Assembly (NCBI RefSeq): GCF_050947335.1
Contig: NC_134997.1
Location: 5,022,001-5,086,000, forward strand
Length of the DNA: 64,000 nucleotides
Source of the DNA: Megachile rotundata
Taxonomy: Eukaryota > Arthropoda > Insecta > Hymenoptera > Megachilidae
Reading direction: 5' to 3'
In this document: in pieces, positions 36,723-48,082 of the stretch
Layout of the letters: every line of letters starts with the position of its first letter
How positions within the stretch are numbered: the stretch's first letter is position 1
Notes under the pieces: generated by a model
The model's input: only the letters and a program-made list of their open reading frames with translations
What the model was told of the DNA's origin: nothing
Databases searched by the model: none
Position numbers and translations under genes: made by a program

Positions 36723-37384
36723 AAAATATAAATAAATTATCAAATATGAAAACGTTTAACCCACCCCCCTTCTATACGTTTCGTGCATTTCGAAAAGCAT
36801 TAAATGACGTTTACATAGTTATCGCAAAAAGATTAATTAGTTTGCTTGTATTCGTTTTTCTTTTCTGGTGTGTGTATATGCGTGTTGTGTGTGTTCCTTA
36901 AGGATATGACCAATATGGTTATTGAAAGCCTACATATTTCTGGTCATACTCTACATCCAATAACGATTATATCATTGCTAAACAACTACCACTACTTCAA
37001 AAAACATGACTGGAATGTGCCTCGAAGATTCAATAATGCGCAATAAATTTTTTTTTTATCCTTTTGTTTCATTTTTTGTTGTATGTTCAACGAATAATAA
37101 TAATATAGTTGTTTGACCGATTTACACACATTTCCGTTTCTGTTTGTGTTCAACAACGATTAACTGAAACGATTTTGCTGTATACCAACCGTCGAATAAC
37201 CGGCACCATTCCAGAAAATAATAAACGACAAGGAAAAGAAGAAACATTACGTTACGTATATATTCAAAGGAGACCCAATTATCCTCTACACAAACCGTAA
37301 ATATTAAGTGGGCCCGATATAGACAGGAAAAAATCGATCTCTTATTTAACCTGCACTCTTACCGACTTTGTTCTTTGAAAAGCG

Positions 37385-40300
37385 TCACTGCTGCACTGGA
37401 GTCGGTGGTGGGTAAGCGTAACTATACGGTGACACAGCTTGGAACTGACCGTATCCCATCGACTGATAAGCACAGGCTCCAGTGTTTGGTGGTGGACGAT
37501 TTGTCTGGAAGAATTTGTTATTAACGAGGCTCTGCATCCCAGAATCGGTGTGACCATTGGATGGCATCATGTACGGAGGCGGTATAGAGTACACGTTCTG
37601 TCCTCCAGCTGCTTGGTTAGTACTGTATGTATTTTGCCTATTATGGTATCTGTTTCCTTGAAAACCTCCCGTCCTCCCGTGGTATCTAGGTATATTTGCA
37701 TTCTGATAACCGGTTTGGTAGCTGCTGGTAGTTGGACAGCTGGTAGTGTAGGCGTTAGGCTGTCTCTGGTGTTGTTGCTGCTGTTGCTGTTGTTGTTGCT
37801 GCTGCTGCTGTTGTTGTTGTTGCTGTTGCTGCTGATAGTTAGGCTGGAAACTGTTCTGACGACTGTTTTGATATCCATTCTGTTGGCGTACAACGGTTCT
37901 CTCTTGGCCGTTAATGCTTTGGTGCTGAATGCTTTGAGAATGCTGAGATTGCCAATTATTCGTTGGGCTGCTGTTATTTCGTGGACTTCCAGGGTTGGTC
38001 TCCTTGTTGGAGCGAGAATGGCTCCATCGCTGACGGCCTTTGCCGTAAGAATTCTTTATCGAGTTTGCCAGATCAGCTAATTGAGGGTTTATCACTTGGC
38101 CAGCTTCTTCTAGAACGGAGATCAGCTCTTTTGCTTGTCTTGCGTTGTTGGGTGTGAAGTACGCGTATGCGGTGCCAGCGCTTTGACAACGTCCAGTTCT
38201 TCCTATTCTGTGAATATAATCTTCAGAGCTGTTAGGGTAATCGAAGTTGATAACGTACTTTACGTCCTCCACATCTAAACCGCGAGCAGCGACGTCGGTG
38301 GCTACGAGTATCATTGTCTTTCCATTTCTGAATTCTGAAAGAACGTAATCTCTTTCGGGTTGAGACTTGTCACCGTGGATAGATATAGCTGGCCAACCCT
38401 CTCGTTTGATAGCCTTCGTTATGTCGTCCACTTTCTTCTTTGTTTCAACGAAAATGATCATTTTGCCTCCTCTGTCTTTGCCGATTTCTCGAAGTAAACC
38501 TGAAAGTTTCGTCTCCTTCTCGTGTTCCTGGCATATCTCGATGATCTGACGGATATTGTGATTAGCGGCCAACGTCAGAGAACCGATATTAATCTGAATA
38601 TAGTCTGACAGAAAGTCTTCAGCCAGAGCCTGCACTTCTTTTGGCCATGTCGCGGACCACATTAGCACCTGCCTGTCGGGTCTTATTTGCTCGATGATTT
38701 TTCGAATCTGCGGTTCGAATCCCATGTCCAACATTCTGTCCGCCTCGTCAAGTACAAGATACGTGCATCTACGCAGATTCGTAGTTCCCTTCTCAAGAAA
38801 ATCGATCAATCTACCGGGGGTTGCAATGCATATTTCAACGCCACGTTCCAAGTCACGAGCCTGAGGCCCTTTTGGAGATCCACCGAAGATACAGGTGTTA
38901 CGAATACAAGAGGATGATCCAAAATCTCTGGCGACGGACTGAATTTGCTGAGCCAACTCCCTTGTAGGAGCAAGAATTAAAACGATCGGACCGTCTCCTC
39001 GACTCAAACGTGGTTGATTATTAATGTGTACGGTCGCCGGTAAAATGTACTGAAAAGTATCCATGAAAAAGCATATTTATTGTTTTGTTTGAAAAACATA
39101 TGCTATAAAGAATGATTAATGAAACTTTCTATTAACAAGAATATTCTTATAATAATGTTTCAGAATTATTAAAATATACAATTTATATAAAAGTAAAACT
39201 TTTGAATCCTAGGATTTTGATACATGACATGCATTTTATTTCAATTGATACCTAAGAACAAACTTGATATACATACGGCTAATGTTTTTCCAGATCCTGT
39301 TTGAGCAATTCCAACCAAGTCACGGCCACTGAGCGCAATTGGCCACCCTTGTGCTTGAATCGCAGTTGGTTCAGCAAATCCCTGTTTCCTTATTTCTTCC
39401 ATCACATAATCTGGGAAGTTACTTTCTTCGAATGCTTGAATTGGAGATGGTGTGTTGTTTCCTTTTACCGTGATCTCTTTGCCAATGTGATATTTAGTGA
39501 CATCATCTATTGACCGCTTTAGGACATTGATATGTGGAATATACAAATTCTTTGCGATCACTGGTAACTTTGTTAAATCCCAACTAGGTTTCTTCAATGA
39601 ATCTCCAGGTGTCCTCCTTTGAGCCTGCTTCTTAAGTGTCTTTTCCTTCTGTGTGTGTTGTTGGCTGTTCCAAAACGTTCCACTCCCATTACGACTGCTA
39701 GAGTCCCTGTTCCCCCTAGGTCTGTAACTAATCATATTCATAAAATACTATTGACAAACTACTAACATATATATATTTACATTTCTCAGAAAAGCATTAA
39801 ATTTAAATTCAAATCAATTTCGTGGTATATATTTATTTGTGCATAATAATAATCATTACAATTTTTATATACCAATTCTTCTGATCTACTAGAATAATTA
39901 ATAAAGCATTTAAATAGTGTAAGTAGGACAAAAATGAGTAGTATAATAATAACAATAAAAGTTTCTAAGCAATCTTAGATATAATATTCTGAGTTTAAAT
40001 ATAAATACTTAATGTTATTATTATAATCATTTACAATTAATGAAATGTATATTCTATATACATAAATAAACTGAAGAAGATAGAGATTACATATACTTAC
40101 CTATAAACATGTACATGTATATGTTATCACTAATATTGGAAAACCATAAATCTTAATTTAACCTAGTTATTATCAATTTTAACTAAATGATGCCATTAAC
40201 TTGTGAAAAAATTCAATTCTTGATTGAAATGAATGTAGTTAGTTAATGTTCACATTACAAACAAAATGTGGTTTATGTTAGAAAAGACGTTTGTACTATT

Positions 40301-41994
40301 ACTTTTTGTGATCATAACAAGATGCAAGACAAGGTTTCATTATTTTTTAAAGGAAGGTAATGATAAATAAACAATTTACAAGCTTGTTTGTTTATTAATC
40401 AAATGAACATGTAAAAAAGAAACCAATTATAAAAAAACGATCTTTACATTCTCTTGTTTTTGTAAATATATTTAATTTCTTTTTTTTTTAATTTAGTTTT
40501 ACAGAAATGATTAGAATGATATTTACAGTTATACTTTGTAATTGTTAAATGATATTTGCACTTTCATGATTGCAATGTCAACTACAACTGCAGGTGACAA
40601 ACCTCTGTTTTGTTCAAAAACAAAATAAACAACAAATAAATTATTTTATAGAACAAGTTTATTATGAGCAGAAATAATGTTAAGAATAAAATTATAAATA
40701 TAAACCTGCTAACTTAACAATAACATTAATCTGTTACTGATGAGAAATATGTCCTTAAAGTATTTAGTACTTTTAAATTACTGTGACAAAAATGCTATAA
40801 TGTATATCAATATGACATATTCCAATATCATCTAATGGCAGTGACATATTGAAATACATATAATACAGTCAGGTATATTAGGAATATCACATTAAAGGAA
40901 AATAAAAATAAGAATATATTAGATATATAATAGTAAAATATGGCATAATAAAAAATAGTATTCCGATATCCCACCAAATGTAAAATATTTATTAAAAAGA
41001 AAATTTTTAGTAATGAACTTGTCTCACATCCCATTATGACCATAAAAAGTAACAATTATAATGTACTGTCAAATTTTTCAACAACCACATTGCATTGATC
41101 TTTTGTAATTAGACAATTGGTTTTTTGCTCCACTAAATATTTTTGAACATTCAATATAATTTCAATAATACAATATATACTGCATACAGTAGGGTGTGTA
41201 CATATTCATGAAACAATTTTTATGGATTTAAATTGAAATTTCAATGTTATTTGATAATGTTTAATTAATATACGTAGTAAATAATTAATGTGTACCTGAC
41301 CTAATTAAAGTATGCAACTGATCTTAATTTCTCTACTTTAATTAAGCCATTCATATTACTGCTCATATTGCTTACTTAATCTGCACAATAATGGAATTCT
41401 TTAGATTAACGGTAATATATACATGTATATACATATACACACCCTCTATTCACATATGCATATACACTCGCACGCACCCACACTTCCATACGTCATATAT
41501 AAATTTATTTTATTTCTTTTTATCAATAATACATATACAATAAAAATATTTCACGACATATTTTAATCAAATATCAAGAAAATCAATACCATTTGCATAA
41601 TAACATAAATCTTTAAAGGCTTCAATTTCACGCTTGTCAGTAACTTTCCATTGAATAATCGCTACTGCGCCATTTTACTTTTTTTACGATGCGTCTAATT
41701 CTGTTCAAAGACATTTATTTAAATTGCAAACAGATAATTCTCTGTTACATTAAAAATGATTTAATTACCACAAAATCGTTATTCCTTATTGAATAGCAAA
41801 TCTTTAGAAAGTTTAAAACGGTTCAATATAATCAGCGATCAAGAAGATTCGCGAACAAAATGGCGGACAGCATGATAGATAAAAAATAGTTACTTCCACT
41901 TCAACAGCTAACAGCTTTTCGTATCAGCGAAAATTGAAATGGTACAATTTAACGAGACCTACCTGGTATGATTGGAATAACTGTTGTTATACAT
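37385..41994 (-). CDS. Rm62: DEAD-box RNA helicase, DDX5/DDX17 (p68) type
   Basis: ATP-dependent RNA helicase acting in splicing, transcription and small-RNA processing in the nucleus. Rebuilt minus-strand coding exons: 41994-41963 (MYNNSYSNHT), 39721-39277 and 39049-37385, 713 residues, all junctions in phase. Motifs: Q motif (FPDYVMEEIRKQGFAEPTAIQ), I AQTGSGKT (150-157), Ia PTRELAQQ (187-194), TPGRL, II DEAD (260-263), III SAT (291-293), V ATDVAARGLD, VI HRIGRTGR (439-446). The C-terminal tail is low complexity (S, N, Q, Y, G, P), including 21 consecutive Gln encoded by mixed CAG/CAA (37772-37834). The tail is typical of phase-separating RNA helicases. Internal ATGs at 39741/39735 sit just outside the acceptor I chose and could start an alternative isoform if a promoter lies in intron 1. 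Choice of DDX5 versus DDX17 is not possible; insects have one p68-type gene of this kind. Confidence 0.93.
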
Positions 41995-42035
41995 CTTGAT
42001 GAATGTTCGGAATAATCTGCTGACACACTACCCGT
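41963..42035 (-). other. Helicase exon carrying the start codon (with 5' UTR)
   Basis: On the minus strand an acceptor TTTCTACAG precedes 42035 and a donor GTAGGT follows 41963. The exon has 41 bases of leader and then ATG plus 10 codons and two bases. The AG plus A junction to 39721 restores an Arg codon. The exon is too short to appear as a long reading frame. Confidence 0.7.
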
Positions 42036-42229
42036 CTGTAGAAACGATCTTCAATTTTTTTCAGAAACTATGTCAGTTGTACCAGTTACACCTGTGATCA
42101 ATAATATCTCATTTTAGAAATAATTCTATAATCAGTGTGTGAGCAAATGTACCTTTTGCACAATAATTAAGTACAAAATGATAAAAAGATTCTTATATTT
42201 GAGAGGAGAAAATATTCAGATGAACTTAC

Positions 42230-42460
42230 CCTGCAAGACCCGGCAAGCAGAGCGGCAATGGCAGGCAGGCACTGGGAAGACGGAAATGGGAGACTGGGCT
42301 CTGTTTCCGCTTCTAAATATACACGTCGCAGCCAATACATGCAAACAGTGATCGCTGATTGGTCGATTCTTTTGTGGAACATTACGCACAACGCGTCGAC
42401 CAATCCGAGCGCGGCGGCAGAAATCAATAAATTCAAGAGTGTGATATATTCATCTAACTG
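42230..42460 (-). promoter_or_regulatory. Helicase promoter and noncoding first exon with three CCAAT boxes
   Basis: A strong minus-strand donor (GCAGG then GTAAGTTC, boundary 42230) ends a GC-rich leader exon. Just upstream on that strand lie CCAAT at 42400-42404 (plus orientation), ATTGG at 42358-42362 and CCAAT at 42332-42336 next to an octamer ATGCAAA (42339-42345). A CpG-rich stretch CGAGCGCGGCGGC caps it. No TATA box is seen. This fits a TATA-less NF-Y-type housekeeping promoter. The start site is not resolved. Confidence 0.6.
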
Positions 42461-44792
42461 AAAGGCAGGTATTCACAGAAGAGTGGAAAGAAGAATCGTG
42501 AATACAGTAACAAACGATGAAAATATACTTGAAAATAGGCCAAAAGTCTCTTGCAAATATTAAAAATTATATTTTATTTTGTTTAAATATAACAATTTTA
42601 GTTGATATTTAGTTCGAAAAGTATCATGACTTACAATGTTACATTTTTTACTTTATCGATAACATAGTTTTTATTTTAAACTGTAATTATTATTGATAAT
42701 ACGTTATCAAAAGTTGATAACAATTTTTTTAATGTAATTCGATATAACATTATACACGTGCCAAAAAATCTCAATAATTCTTAGGAGTCTTGCATCACCA
42801 TCAATTTCTTTAACAATCATTATTTTTTTACTGTCGTAGTAAAAATAATGAAATTAAAATTGTGGAAGCATCGTTAAATATTAAAGTAATAATAAAATAG
42901 GAATAATGATTAATATATTGGGCATTTAATGATGAAATTTATAAAGTATTATTTAATAACGTTTCATTTACATGAGCAAACTATTCTTCTTTTCTCTCAA
43001 TTCGCAGATTACTTCACATTGCAGATTAATAGCATTGAATTGTACCCCCACCATGGAATAGCTGGTAGAAGGGGTAGATCTATGCGAGGTTATAAAGGTA
43101 CCTCTCCGGGAAACGTCAATCAGTAGACGGATCGATGCTGCTCGTATGTTTTTGCTAGGCTCTGAAGGGAGGGGGATTTATTGCAAATTTAACAAAAATT
43201 TGCTATACATTCGTTGTACTTTTTACCATTAAAATACAAAAGACCTAATATCTGCTATTGTAACACAACAAACATTGTTACATGAAAGTTCAAATTTTTC
43301 AATAAACTTAAGTTTTTTAACATTATTTGATAATATATAATGAATTGAGAATACTATTTCAATTAAAATATCGATGCCGAAATTTTTCAAGGACCTAAAT
43401 ATCTTCCAACATTCGATAATGGTTTAAGTTCATTTGCCTACGCATTATGAATAAATATCCCGTTAAAATTTCCATCGCAATACTTCAACAAATAATTATT
43501 TTAAATTATTCCCCTTTGATCGATAAGAATCTCAATGAAAAATTAAGTGTTTTCGTATCGACCATGACAATGACTAATCATCGAGTATGGATTCTGTAAC
43601 AATATAGTAATCTGGTATTTCCAAGCGTTTGTTTAAGTTAACACAATCGCAGTAGTTATAAACATTAGTCAATACTCTAAATCTGTTTTGCATAAGTTGA
43701 AAGCCTTTTATCACATCGATATTCGACATGGTTTTTCTATTACGTCAGCGATTGTTGTTTCATAGTAACATTTTGTTTCTGTTTGGAAAAATAATCGTAC
43801 GTTTTCGCAAGCACAAATATTTATTCTAAAATTTTACAGTTGAAAGCAACTCTAGTTGAGTGATCATTTTATGTTCAATTTGACAGCGAAAACAAGAAAC
43901 AAGTTTGTTAGGAATTGAAGGTTAGAAAATGTTAAGAAACAGTAACAGTTTGGGGCTTAGTGCGATTGTCAGTTATTGTAGAATGTTCTAACTGTAATAT
44001 GAAGTTTTACAGAAAATATCGTATTAATTTTCAAATATAAATGTTCCAGAACTTTCTTTTTCAACGTGAAATCATTGATTTTACAAAGTACTTTTGCAAA
44101 AACAGAAAAAGTGCCTGAGAATCCAAAATTTTTGAAAAGTGTATTACTGAAACTATTTAACAATTCTAAAATCTGGGAGATCCAAAGTTTAAAAATTTGT
44201 TTAGTCATGAATGTTCAAAGTTCAAAAATATTGAAGTTCTAAAATTAAAAAAGTCCTTATATTCCAAAATTCAAATTTTGTTGATTTCCAAAATAAAGGA
44301 TTCGACAGACGCAAAGTTAAGAAATTTCAAGGTCCTAAATTTCGAAAATTCTATTTTGGACACTTAATGGTAATACCGTAGGAATCCCTAGGGTCCCTGA
44401 GCAACAAAACCCAATGGTGCAGTCATCGATTTCTGCTGCTCGTTTTCCAATATACACACCCACAGTCACTGAAATTCCAGCGAGCCAAAGTGAGAATCGT
44501 GATCTAAAATTCTTGAAATTCAAGGAAATCGTGTCGGGGAAAAAATGCATTTGCATATTTACTACTAGACCACCATATTAACAGAATTTCATGGAAAGCA
44601 CGCGATTAATCGATCGTCCATTTATATACACGTGTCAGCAGGATCTTTCTTGATGCTTATCTCTTTTATTGTACGCTGAATCGATGGAACGGTGTGTTTA
44701 TGGATGATTTGATCATTGTATTCATAATGAATTAACATTGCAACTTTATCGTATGTCTCAATTGTTCGGGATAAGTCAGGTAATGGTGGAAT
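42461..44792. other. Intergenic DNA, no gene recognised
   Basis: AT-rich. Around 44210-44350 there is AAATTC texture. 44370-44530 is a less AT-rich island with a 73-codon minus frame (44335-44556) that I cannot assign to any family; it has one hydrophobic stretch (LWLAGISVTVGVYIG). 43010-43190 is another less AT-rich patch without ORF support. Confidence 0.5.
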
Positions 44793-44844
44793 CAGGGCTA
44801 GACATAAGGAGGCTGGACCCCGGTCTTAAATAGTATATGGATAA

Positions 44845-44998
44845 TTCATATATTAATTTTCGTTTATTTACTCTTTATATATTAATTATTTATTAATATA
44901 TGCTTCATATATTAATATTCGTTTATTTACACTTTATATATTAATTATTTATTAATATGTACTTCATATATTAATTTTCGTTTATTTACTCTTTATGA
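44845..44998. repeat. 59-bp tandem repeat, 2.6 copies, inside the hAT-type element
   Basis: Units start TTCATATATTAAT at 44845, 44904 and 44963, an exact 59-bp period, with the core CGTTTATTTACTCTTTATAT. Copies differ at only a few positions. Confidence 0.85.
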
Positions 44999-45244
44999 GG
45001 CTAGCGGTTTTACTATTTCTTAATGAAATATTCCCTTACAAATCTTATGTATGTAATATGTGATTGTACATTTTAATTGTTTTTTCAATAAAGAGAATTA
45101 TTATGTATGTATCCTTGCTCGTATAGAACAAGGATCATTCATAGGAATATTTTCAACAAAAAATTTTGCAAAGCAAAACTGAAACTTGCATTTAGTGAAA
45201 CCTTACTGTATACATGCTTTCGAATTTAAACAATGTTTTTAGCT

Positions 45245-45705
45245 TCATAAAAATAATGTAATATAATATTAACAAACTCAGTCTTTGATTTACAACATTA
45301 TGTAATAAATTAGTTTTTATTTTTAAATATAAAAGTTTTATAAGGGAAGGGTAAAACTTAAAATAAAATTAGAGATTGAGGTTATTATGAAAGCAGTATA
45401 GAAATTTTGTTTTATTAAAATATTATAACGGAGTATTTATAAAAATAAAATTTTAAATGTATAAAATAATAATTCACGAAAATAATGTAAAATAATATTA
45501 ACAAACTCAGTCTTTGATTTACAATATTATGATTGGTAATAAATTAATTTTTATTTTAAAACATAAAAGTTTTATAAGAGAAGGGAAAAATTTTAAACAA
45601 AATTATAAATTGAGATTATTATGAAAGCAGTATAGAAATTTTGTTTTATTAAAATATTGTGAGGAGATATTTATAAAAATAAAATTTTAATGTAAAAATT
45701 AAATA
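45245..45705. repeat. Tandem duplication of about 235 bp inside the hAT-type element
   Basis: The phrase ACAAACTCAGTCTTTGATTT occurs near 45273 and near 45503, and both copies continue through AGAAATTTTGTTTTATTAAA to AAAATAAAATTTTAA. Identity is near 90% by eye. The same phrase is present once more, inverted, near 52690. Confidence 0.85.
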
Positions 45706-46439
45706 TAAAATTAAAATGTATAAAATAATAAGTCTATAGATAGAGTGTAAGTTTAATAACTTTGTCAGTTTATTTAATTATTAGTTTAATAAGATGCCTT
45801 AAGATGTAAGCTTCAAAAATAAGCATTTGTTGAAAAAAATAGTATTGACACATAAATAAAATAAACTATTGACAAAAATGACGTTTCCTTTTAGCCAAAG
45901 CAATGCTGCTATCCATTTTTCTGTGTATAGTTGTGTTCTATTATCGTTGAGAGATTGTTAAAGCCATAAAATATATCTTGCACCGGGCCCCGCGCATATG
46001 GTGGACCGCCCCTGGATGGCATGTTTCTGTTTGCTGGAGATAGTGAAGTATTCCGAGGCTAATTGATTTAAACGCTATAATGTTCATCTTCCTGCAATCA
46101 ATCGCAATTCTTTTTTTTTGCATGGGCTAATACATTCACATGTTGAATTTCTACTTCTTTTTTGGTTTTCTTTTCATTATGACGATGTGTTGACTGCCAC
46201 GCGGCTGTTGGAAGTTTCATTCGATAATATTTTAAATTTTACCGCAATCTTATGCATTAATTGTATAATATTTCGTCATTCTAACTGTTTAAGTCATCGA
46301 CAGATTTTGGAACAAAAATTAATGTGCTTGTTGGATGCTACTGTACCTTGTATAAAAAAACGAGCAGTACAATTGATTTTTATTATGTTGCTGTGGATAG
46401 GGCCGTAGCAAGCGGCAGGAGTTAGGGAATTTTATAATT

Positions 46440-47640
46440 GCGAAATTCAGTGTTGGAAAATTGGGAAAATTTGCGGATTTAGGGGTGTAAGAATTTTAAG
46501 TATTAAATTTAAAAATAGGGAATTTAGGTATTTGATGATTTTGAGTACTAAATTTAAAAATTAGGAATGTGGGGATTTGGAAAATGTAGAAATTTAAACT
46601 AGTTGGGAATTTAGGAATTTTAGGAATGAGGGATTTAGGGATTAAGACTTTTTGAAATTTAGGGATTTAGGGATTTAAAGATTTAGGGTTTTAGGAATTT
46701 AAAACGTTCGGAAATTTAGAGATTTTGGGAATAAGGGATTTAGGGACTTATGAATTTTAGAATTTGAGAATTTGGGAATTTGGGAATTTGGGAATTTGAA
46801 AATTTTGAAATTTGAGAACTTGAAAATTTGAGAATTTGAGAAATTGAGAATTTGAGAATTTGAGAATTTGGGAATTTGGGAATTTGGGAATTTGTAAATT
46901 TGAGAATTTGGGAATTTGAGAATTTGTAAATTTGAGAACTTGAAAATTTGAGAATTTGAGAAATTGAGAATTTGAGAATTTGAGAATTTGGGAATTTGGG
47001 AATTTGAAAATTTTGAAATTTGAGAACTTGAAAATTTGAGAATTTGAGAAATTGAGAATTTGAGAATTTGAGAATTTGGAAATTTGAGAATTTGGGAATT
47101 TGAGAACTTGGGAATTTGTAAATTTGAGAATTTGGGAATTTGAGAATTTGTAAATTTGAGAATTTGGGAATTTTAGAATTTGAGAATTTGGGAATTTGGG
47201 AATTTGGGAATTTGGGAATTTGGGAATTTGAAAATTTTGAAATTTGAGAACTTGAAAATTTGAGAATTTGAGAAATTGAGAATTTGAGAATTTGAGAATT
47301 TGAGAATTTGAGAATTTGGAAATTTGAGAATTTGGGAATTTGAGAACTTGGAAATTTGAGAATTTGGAAATTTGAGAATTTGTAAATTTGAGAATTTGGG
47401 AATTTTAGAATTTGAGAATTTGGGAATTTGGGAATTTGGGAATTTGGGAATTTGGGAATTTGGGAATTTGAAAATTTTGAAATTTGAGAACTTGAAAATT
47501 TGAGAATTTGAGAAATTGAGAATTTGAGAATTTGAGAATTTGAGAATTTGGAAATTTGAGAATTTGGGAATTTGAGAACTTGGAAATTTGAGAATTTGGA
47601 AATTTGAGAATTGAGAAGTTTGAGAAGTTTGAAAATTAAA
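46440..47640. repeat. 8-bp satellite GGGAATTT with higher-order repeats
   Basis: From 46740 to about 47620 the plus strand is an almost unbroken chain of GGGAATTT/GAGAATTT octamers. A variant cluster (AAAATTTTGAAATTTGAGAA) marks higher-order units at about 46801, 47008, 47228 and 47468; the last two are spaced exactly 240 bp and are nearly identical. Looser sequence of the same style runs from 46440. Because no frame of the minus strand acquires stops, it yields a 318-codon false ORF (46740-47696) encoding a repeating octapeptide of the QIPKFPNS/QILKFSNS kind. Confidence 0.92.
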
Positions 47641-48082
47641 AAATATTGTAAACTTGAGTTCCAAAACCTTTCTTTATGAATCTTGAAGACACCCAATTTC
47701 TTAAAACCTACAAGAGAATAATTTCGACATTTCTGAGTTTCTTAAATGAATCTTGCATTTCGTTTATTTCACGTACAATTGAAGGAACACGAAATATTTT
47801 TTCCTCATGTTAAAAATACCTCGTAAGATAAAATTGAACAAAAGGTATTATAGATTCGTCATGATTACACAGTCTAAATTCTACAAATGCATTCTCTAAG
47901 AAATCCAATCATGGGTGAAGTTAAGTGGCATGTTAGACATGTCACTGTTCATACAATCGATATGGTTGTACAGTGAAACAGATATTATCTGATAAATTTA
48001 TGGTAACATGCGTACGCTTCTAAGGAATTTATTCATTGTTACTGGATGATGCTGCGTTTTCTCACGTTTGCAAATTCTTGCG

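Larger units (their letters stand above)
25841..37384. other. 11.5-kb gene-free segment, possible long 3' UTR or noncoding RNA
   Basis: Between CMTR1 and the helicase gene, both on the minus strand. From about 26.5 kb the texture changes: it lacks most of the AAATTT arrays, has visibly more CpG, many T or pyrimidine tracts and scattered microsatellites. No ORF shows a recognisable domain; the longest (29995-30537 plus, 180 codons) is basic and low in information. A donor-like CGGTAAGAGT lies just after the helicase stop on the minus strand (near 37357), so 3' UTR splicing or a very long 3' UTR is possible. Unproven. Confidence 0.4.
44793..46014. mobile_element. hAT-type non-autonomous element, about 1.2 kb
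   Basis: Left end CAGGGCTAGACATAAGG (44793) and, on the other strand, right end CAGGGGCGGTCCACC (46014): CAGGG termini typical of hAT elements. Flanking octamers GGTGGAAT (44785-44792) and GATGGCAT (46015-46022) agree at 6 of 8 positions, as expected for an aged 8-bp hAT target duplication. The inside is AT-rich with tandem repeats and no transposase. A similar internal sequence occurs inverted at 52.2-53.3 kb. Confidence 0.65.

Noticed and set aside
37439..38080. 213-codon plus ORF with a long leucine run
   Set aside because: Antisense shadow of the helicase glutamine tract.
44210..44350. Separate AAATTC array near 44.3 kb
   Set aside because: Texture is weak and short, so I did not list it as a repeat of its own.
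46740..47696. 318-codon minus-strand ORF
   Set aside because: It is the translation of an 8-bp satellite; all three minus frames give the same rotating octapeptide, so openness is automatic.
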